Positions 7,267 to 10,879 of a stretch of 10,879 nucleotides of DNA are shown piece by piece. This DNA comes from an uncultured Eubacteriales bacterium. Lineage in GTDB: Bacteria; Bacillota; Clostridia; Oscillospirales; Oscillospiraceae. The stretch's first letter is position 1; every line of letters starts with the position of its first letter. The translations under genes were made by a program, and so were the position numbers. The DNA lies in the NCBI GenBank assembly GCA_900553545.1, contig USDP01000045.1:1-10879 (forward strand), written 5' to 3'. The notes below the pieces were generated by a model. It made no database searches. It was given only the letters and a program-made list of their open reading frames with translations, and had not been told where the DNA came from.

Positions 7267-7485
7267 ATGAAATACAACAGGACGAACAATGTGATCCAGC
7301 TTTATCCGTCCGCGCCCGCCGTCCGTGAGGGGCTGGACTTCGCTGCCGTGAACCGCCGGGCCACGCTGCGCTTCCGCGCGGCGGAGCGCCGCCGGAACGT
7401 GGTGAACGCCATAGAGTCGGCGGTGACGGCGCTCATCGGCGTGGGCTTTGCAGTCTGCGTGGCGCTGACGCTCACCATGCTGTAA
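7267..7485 (+). CDS. Small single-pass membrane protein, unknown function
   Basis: A 72-residue protein I do not recognise. It has a polar N-terminus (MKYNRTNNVIQLYPSAPAVR), a strongly basic middle part (residues 29-43, with RATLRFRAAERRRN), and a C-terminal hydrophobic segment of about 20 residues (residues 52-72, ALIGVGFAVCVALTLTML at the end), so it is probably a tail-anchored inner-membrane protein with the basic part in the cytosol. The ATG has GAAGGAGGG eight bases upstream and an extended -10 promoter ahead, which makes it a real gene despite its size. Its last 14 bases overlap the end of the convergent decarboxylase-like gene. Function cannot be inferred from context. Confidence 0.72.
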   Translation: MKYNRTNNVIQLYPSAPAVREGLDFAAVNRRATLRFRAAERRRNVVNAIESAVTALIGVGFAVCVALTLTML

Positions 7486-8638
7486 CGCGGAAGGGCGGCT
7501 CGTCCGTCAGGCGGAAGAGTTCGCCGCCGCTCCACAGAAATTCTGGGAGGACAGGGTTTGGCGCATGGACGCCCACGTCCAGCAAGGCGATGAGGTCGCC
7601 CGCCTTTACGGACGGAAGAATTTGACGGTCGGAAATGCGGTCGCGCAGCGACGGGCCGCAGCCGACGACATCGTACATATGGAGCTGGCGCACGTCGTCC
7701 ATGCTCCCGCCCACGAGGCACATTTCCTGCCGCAGGATACTCCCCGGCCAGAGCTGCACAGGGCTTGGGAGGTCCAGGACGATCATGGGCCGCTCCCGCT
7801 CCTTCACGGCGAGCACCCGCGTGATCAGCATACCCCGACCGGCTGCGAGCCATGCACCCGGTGCGGCTGAGAAACGGATCTGGCTCGTTCTGGCAATTTC
7901 CCGCACCTGCGCCGCAATCTGTGCAAGCCCTGCGTTTGGTATGCCGCTCTTGCGGGAAGCACCCGGCCCCGGGCCGAGATCGCAATACGTCATACGTCCG
8001 CCGCCTCGGTCGCGAAATTCACGCATCCAGTCCAACAGGAGCTGCGTCTCCGCCGGATAAAGCTCGGCCTCACAGGTGTTTTCCGCGAGCCAGAGTCCGA
8101 GGCCGACTTCCGCGCCCTGAGAAGCATAATAGTCCGCGAGAAAGAACGACTCGCGCTTCGTCATGCCGAATTTGCTTTTTGCAGACTGCACGACCGTCTT
8201 TCCGCGCCAGTGCAGCCGCACGCCAGGCCAGATGCGCAGGAGCACACGCTCTGGCAGGAAGCCGGGTCGGAGCGCCGGATCGTCCAGCACAAGCTCCGCA
8301 CCGAGCTGCGCGGCAAGCCGTTCGCCCGCTTCGTCCGGCAGCTGCGGCGCGTAACGAATCTGTTCTCCCGAAAAGCCGCAGCGCTCCGCGTGTGCCAGCT
8401 CTGCCGCCGATGTACATTCGACGCCGCAGCCGCTCTCGCGCAAAATCGAGAGGACGGCGGGATTCGGATTCCACCGCAGCGGGAACCAGAGCGCGAAGCC
8501 CGCGTTCCACGAAAAAGCCGTGCGGGCCACTGCCGCGTTCTGCCGCAGGCCCGCTTCGTCATACACGTAAAACGGCGTCCCGATGCGTTTTGCCGCCTGC
8601 CGGAGCGTCCGCGCCGGCAGGAACACCTCGCCGCTCAT
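7472..8638 (-). CDS. Diaminopimelate/ornithine decarboxylase-like (fold type III PLP) protein, probable pseudoenzyme
   Basis: A 388-residue protein with the overall plan of LysA-type decarboxylases: GTPFYVYDEAGLR (20-32), an alpha/beta-barrel region, VLLRIWPGVRLH (132-143), SKFGM (155-159), CDLGPGPG (219-226), LITRVLAVKERE (271-282), DVVGCGPS (323-330) and LPSVKAGDLIALLDVG (341-356). The residues that make the enzyme work look replaced: the PLP lysine motif AxKAN reads PLRWN (Arg55), the HxHIGS loop reads GLWLAEN, EPGR reads APGA (259-262), the CESGD motif is not recognisable after Cys327, and the final Tyr region of GAYG is GVHA. The frame is open throughout. ATG 8638-8636 overlaps the coaX stop (ATGA), implying coupled translation; an upstream in-frame start at 8722 lies inside coaX and is rejected. 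Fold is confident; catalytic activity is doubtful. Confidence 0.8.
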   Translation of the reverse strand: MSGEVFLPARTLRQAAKRIGTPFYVYDEAGLRQNAAVARTAFSWNAGFALWFPLRWNPNPAVLSILRESGCGVECTSAAELAHAERCGFSGEQIRYAPQLPDEAGERLAAQLGAELVLDDPALRPGFLPERVLLRIWPGVRLHWRGKTVVQSAKSKFGMTKRESFFLADYYASQGAEVGLGLWLAENTCEAELYPAETQLLLDWMREFRDRGGGRMTYCDLGPGPGASRKSGIPNAGLAQIAAQVREIARTSQIRFSAAPGAWLAAGRGMLITRVLAVKERERPMIVLDLPSPVQLWPGSILRQEMCLVGGSMDDVRQLHMYDVVGCGPSLRDRISDRQILPSVKAGDLIALLDVGVHAPNPVLPEFLWSGGELFRLTDEPPFRVTAW

Positions 8639-9411
8639 CGGTTGTCGCGCCGGTTGTTCTCGTAGAGAATGACAAGGCCCTTGAGCAGCAGATTGCGGTC
8701 GTAGATGATCTTGCGGCGGCACATCGGGAGGATGAACCGCGCGATGCCGCCCGTGGCGACGACGGTGGCCTTCTGGCCAAGCTCTTCTTCGATGCGCTCG
8801 ATCATGCCGTCGATCATGCAGGCATTGCCCAGCATGATGCCGCTGCGCATCGCGTCGATCGTATTGCGGCCGATGGCCTTTTTCGGCATATCGAGGCTGA
8901 TGCCCGGCAGCTGCGCGGCGCGGCCGGCAAGCGCTTCGGTCGCGACCTTAACGCCTGTGCAGATGCTGCCGCCGATATAGGCGCCGTTTTTGTCCACGAC
9001 GGCGATCGTCGTTGCCGTACCCATGTCGATCATGATGAGCGGCGGCTTGTATTCATGCAGCGCCGCCACGGCACCGACCACAAGGTCGCTGCCGACGGAG
9101 GCGGGATTGTCCAGCAGGATGTTCAGCCCGGTCTTGATGCCGGGGCCGACGACGAGCGGCTTTTTGCCCGTCAGCTTCATGACCGCCGTGCGCACCGAGT
9201 TTAAGACCGGCGGCACGACCGACGAGATGATCACGCCCGTCACCGCCTCGCGCTGGATCTCATAGAGCGCGAGCAGGTTTTTCAGATCCATACAATACTG
9301 GTCGGATGTCTTGAGCGCGTCCGTCGCAAGTCGCGCCTCCTGTGTGATTTTTTCGTTTTCATAGCAGCCCACGACGATATTCGTGTTGCCGATGTCAATC
9401 AATAGCAGCAT
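8635..9411 (-). CDS. coaX: Type III pantothenate kinase
   Basis: A 258-residue cytosolic enzyme that phosphorylates pantothenate, the first step of coenzyme A synthesis; the type III family uses ATP with a monovalent cation and is not feedback-inhibited by CoA. Hallmarks are the N-terminal phosphate loop LLIDIGNTN (Asp6), VGSDLVVGAVAA (Asp109, the catalytic-base position), IDMGTATTI (128-136), GGSICTGVKVATEALAGRAA (147-166) with the start of the conserved LPGISL segment, and ATGGIA (219-224). Length is normal. The start is the ATG at 9411-9409, with GGAGG at 9422-9418 and IDIGNTN right behind; an upstream in-frame start at 9486 would add 25 residues unlike the family. Its first 17 bases overlap the end of the phosphoesterase gene, and its stop overlaps the next start, so it is the middle gene of a three-gene operon. 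Confidence 0.95.
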   Translation of the reverse strand: MLLLIDIGNTNIVVGCYENEKITQEARLATDALKTSDQYCMDLKNLLALYEIQREAVTGVIISSVVPPVLNSVRTAVMKLTGKKPLVVGPGIKTGLNILLDNPASVGSDLVVGAVAALHEYKPPLIMIDMGTATTIAVVDKNGAYIGGSICTGVKVATEALAGRAAQLPGISLDMPKKAIGRNTIDAMRSGIMLGNACMIDGMIERIEEELGQKATVVATGGIARFILPMCRRKIIYDRNLLLKGLVILYENNRRDNR

Positions 9412-9892
9412 CGTTGTCCTCCATCGTTTCCGCGTTTCGCAGGCGGCAGACAAAGCCGCCGTGTTCGTCTGTGATGATCTCGCCAAAATCTGACCGGCCC
9501 GCGCCGCACGCGCCGGGGTTCATCAGCCAGAGGCCGTCCTGCTCCTCGAGCAGGGCACGGTGCGTATGGCCGAAGAGCGCGAGCTGCGCGCCCACGCGCC
9601 GCGCCTCCAACGCCAGCCGCGTCAGCCCGGACTTCACGCCGAACAGATGCCCGTGCGTCAGGAAGACGCGCACGCCGTCCAGCGAGATCGTCAGGCTCGG
9701 CGGAGCGCTCGTAAAAAAGTCGCAGTTGCCCGGCACATGGTAAAAATCCACGCCGGAAAATACGGATTCCATGCTCTCGGCGTCCTCTAAGTGGTCGCCG
9801 AGGTGGATCACCGCGTCGGGCCGGAGGCGCTCGATCGCGTCATACATCGTGCCGAGGGCGCGGTGCGAGTCCGAAAACACAAGAATTTTCAA
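9395..9892 (-). CDS. YfcE/MJ0936-family metallophosphoesterase
   Basis: A 165-residue single-domain calcineurin-like phosphoesterase. All metal-binding motifs are present in order: FSDSH (6-10), HLGDHLED (30-37), GNCD (near 56-59), THGH (near 79-82) and GHTH (near 108-111), followed by NPGACG. Family members hydrolyse phosphodiesters such as cyclic or model substrates with Mn2+; the biological substrate is generally unknown. The start is TTG at 9892-9890 (MKILVFSDSH), since a stop lies in frame just upstream and the next ATG would remove the first metal ligand; the ribosome site is a modest AAAGGTG. It is the first gene of the operon with coaX and the decarboxylase-like gene. In Firmicutes such genes often lie beside rdgB and rph, but neither is seen here. 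Confidence 0.9.
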   Translation of the reverse strand: MKILVFSDSHRALGTMYDAIERLRPDAVIHLGDHLEDAESMESVFSGVDFYHVPGNCDFFTSAPPSLTISLDGVRVFLTHGHLFGVKSGLTRLALEARRVGAQLALFGHTHRALLEEQDGLWLMNPGACGAGRSDFGEIITDEHGGFVCRLRNAETMEDNDAAID

Positions 9893-9968
9893 GTTCGTTC
9901 ACCTTTTCCGTTCCTCCCGCATAGGATGAAGGAGACATCCGTCTTGACCGTCTGAAGGAGGAACCATT

Positions 9969-10205
9969 ATGGACTATCATCCCGGCGCATCCGCGCCTTT
10001 CCCGCTGGATGAGGGGCAACTGCGCAGCATCCTCGCGACCGAAAACGGGCGAAAGCTGCTCCTGCTCCTGCAAAAGACCGATCCTGCCGCGCTCCGCGAC
10101 GCGGCAAAAGCCGCAAAAGCGGGCGATTATGTCGCGGTGCAGCGGATCCTGGGGCCGTTTTTACAGTCGCCGGAGGCGAACGCCCTCTTCGGGGGCAGGC
10201 CGTAA
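9969..10205 (+). CDS. Small helical protein of a three-gene cluster, unknown function
   Basis: A 78-residue soluble, mostly helical protein. ATG 9969 follows AAGGAGG (9955-9961). After a short polar head (MDYHPGASAPFPLDEGQLRS) come helices NGRKLLLLLQKTDPAALRDA and AKAGDYVAVQRILGPFLQSP, ending EANALFGGRP. No membrane segment, cysteine or known catalytic motif. The pattern 'segment of a genome repeat-free helical bundle, ending SPEANAL' resembles, from memory, small proteins encoded in clostridial clusters with proline-rich partners, possibly linked to sporulation; I cannot verify that here. The next gene starts three bases after its stop, so the two are almost certainly co-translated. Confidence 0.7.
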   Translation: MDYHPGASAPFPLDEGQLRSILATENGRKLLLLLQKTDPAALRDAAKAAKAGDYVAVQRILGPFLQSPEANALFGGRP

Positions 10206-10208
10206 GCC

Positions 10209-10556
10209 ATGGACGATCTGCAATCTGCGCTCCAGCAGCTGCTCGCCGATCCGCAGCAGCTCGCGGAGCTGGCCTCGATGGCGTCAGCGCTCGGGCTGCA
10301 TCCGCCCGAGGGCGGCCCGCCGCCCCAGCCGCCGCCGAAACCGCCGGAACCGGAAGATCAAAAGCGGCCGGATGCGCCGCCGCGGCCGGAAGGGCCAAGG
10401 CCGCCCATGCCCCCGGGCGACCGGCGGGAAAAGCTGCTGATGGCACTGCGGCCTTTCTTGAAGCCGGAGCGCCAGGAAAAGCTCGACCGGGCGCTGCGCA
10501 TCGCGCAGCTGACGCAGCTGGCCGGGTCGGCCTTTTCCGGCCACAAGCATCTCTGA
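10209..10556 (+). CDS. Small protein: two helical ends joined by a proline-rich linker
   Basis: A 115-residue protein of unknown function. Residues 1-30 form a Gln/Leu/Ala-rich helix (MDDLQSALQQLLADPQQLAE), residues 31-69 a proline-rich linker (GGPPPQPPPKPPEPEDQKRP and following), and residues 71-112 a basic amphipathic helical region (REKLLMALRPFLKPERQEKL, then DRALRIAQLTQLAG). The C-terminal motif ALRPFLKPERQEKLDRALR is the part I recognise as recurring in small clostridial proteins of unknown role. The ATG lies three bases past the stop of the gene before it, with only a weak G-rich ribosome site inside that gene, which suggests coupled translation. The coding GC content is very high because of proline codons. 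Confidence 0.7.
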   Translation: MDDLQSALQQLLADPQQLAELASMASALGLHPPEGGPPPQPPPKPPEPEDQKRPDAPPRPEGPRPPMPPGDRREKLLMALRPFLKPERQEKLDRALRIAQLTQLAGSAFSGHKHL

Positions 10557-10580
10557 ATACCCGCTGAAAGGAGGCACGCC

Positions 10581-10879
10581 ATGTATCAACGCTACATCGC
10601 AAACCCGGACGGGACGTTCCGCAAAACGGTCGTCGACGAGCCGCCGCGGCCCATGCCGCCTCCGCCGCCAGAGCCGGTCTGCGCGCCGCCTCCGCCGAGG
10701 CCGGAGCTTGCCTGCCCGCCGGAGAGGCCGAGGCCGCCGGAGCCGGGCTGTCCGCCAAAGCCGCTTTCGCTGCGCGGGCTGCTGCCGGAGACGCTGGACG
10801 TCGGCGATTTGCTGCTCGCGCTGATCCTCCTGCTGCTCTATCTCGACAGCGAAGACGAAGATCCAAAGTCGCTTCTGAT
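10581..10879 (+). CDS. Proline-rich small membrane-associated protein, cut by window end
   Basis: The first 99 codons of a gene running past the right edge. ATG 10581 follows a perfect AAAGGAGG (10567-10574). It begins MYQRYIANPDGTFRKTVVDE, then residues 21-62 are a proline-rich stretch holding three cysteines (34, 45, 57) spaced 11-12 residues apart, then LRGLLPETLDVGDLLLALIL and LLLYLDSEDED, a hydrophobic helix just after an LDVGDLL motif and ending in an acidic tail. No signal peptide. The hydrophobic part may be a membrane anchor. Third member of the cluster at 9969, with 24 bases between it and the gene before. Function unknown. Confidence 0.65.
   Translation, partial: MYQRYIANPDGTFRKTVVDEPPRPMPPPPPEPVCAPPPPRPELACPPERPRPPEPGCPPKPLSLRGLLPETLDVGDLLLALILLLLYLDSEDEDPKSLL

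Noticed and set aside
8639..8722. Longer start for the decarboxylase-like gene, giving 416 residues
   Set aside because: The extra 28 residues (MPPQDHLRPQSAAQGPCHSL...) lie wholly within coaX and are unlike the family; the ATG at 8638 in the ATGA overlap starts just before the conserved region.
7852..9204. 450-codon plus-strand open frame across the operon
   Set aside because: It crosses two well-supported minus-strand genes, is Arg/Ala/Pro-rich without any domain and lacks a ribosome site.
9412..9486. Longer start for coaX, giving 283 residues
   Set aside because: The family begins right before the DIGNTN loop; ATG 9411 has GGAGG at the right distance.
9919..9945. GCATA as a possible sporulation-sigma -35 for the small-protein cluster
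   Set aside because: No matching sigma-G, sigma-F or sigma-E -10 element is found at the required spacing.
9926..9955. Nine-codon leader reading frame (MKETSVLTV) ending at the ribosome site of the gene at 9969
   Set aside because: No ribosome site of its own and no regulatory amino-acid run; the short GGATG/CATCC hairpin overlapping it is only five pairs.

Overview
The window looks like chromosome of a GC-rich, Gram-positive anaerobic Clostridia-type bacterium (Oscillospiraceae/Ruminococcaceae-like gut bacterium is my inference). Reasons: nearly every gene has a strong AGGAGG-type ribosome binding site, TTG and GTG starts are common, and the content combines a sodium-pump decarboxylase beta subunit, a RodA-type SEDS protein, an S-layer-homology (SLH) protein, type III pantothenate kinase and proline-rich small proteins of a kind I associate with Clostridia. 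No RNA gene, CRISPR array or intact mobile element is visible.

Layout. (1) 1-540: the 5' part of an OadB/GcdB-like membrane decarboxylase subunit on the minus strand, then a divergent promoter region. (2) 541-1689: intact rodA/ftsW-family gene on plus, followed by three hairpins (1695-1810). (3) 1879-4820: a decayed locus of three damaged genes. On minus lies a chimera of a short-chain dehydrogenase N-terminus and the C-terminal part of a GPH-type sugar:cation symporter, plus a frameshift. Divergent on plus are an AraC-family regulator with a frameshift in its DNA-binding domain and a zinc alcohol dehydrogenase with two frameshifts and worn motifs. This looks like a former sugar or polyol catabolism locus. 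(4) 4934-6169: secreted, SLH-anchored protein with a cadherin-like Ig domain, flanked by good terminators. (5) 6234-7139: alpha/beta hydrolase of the monoacylglycerol-lipase/lysophospholipase type on minus, divergent from a 72-residue single-pass membrane protein (7267-7485). (6) 7472-9892: a tight minus-strand operon yfcE-like phosphoesterase > coaX > a diaminopimelate-decarboxylase-like protein whose catalytic residues appear to be replaced. (7) 9969-10879: three small plus-strand genes, two with proline-rich linkers, the last cut by the window end.

Most notable are the probable PLP-decarboxylase pseudoenzyme translationally coupled to coaX, the cluster of lesions confined to 1879-4820 while all surrounding genes are intact, and the proline-rich small-protein trio of unknown function.
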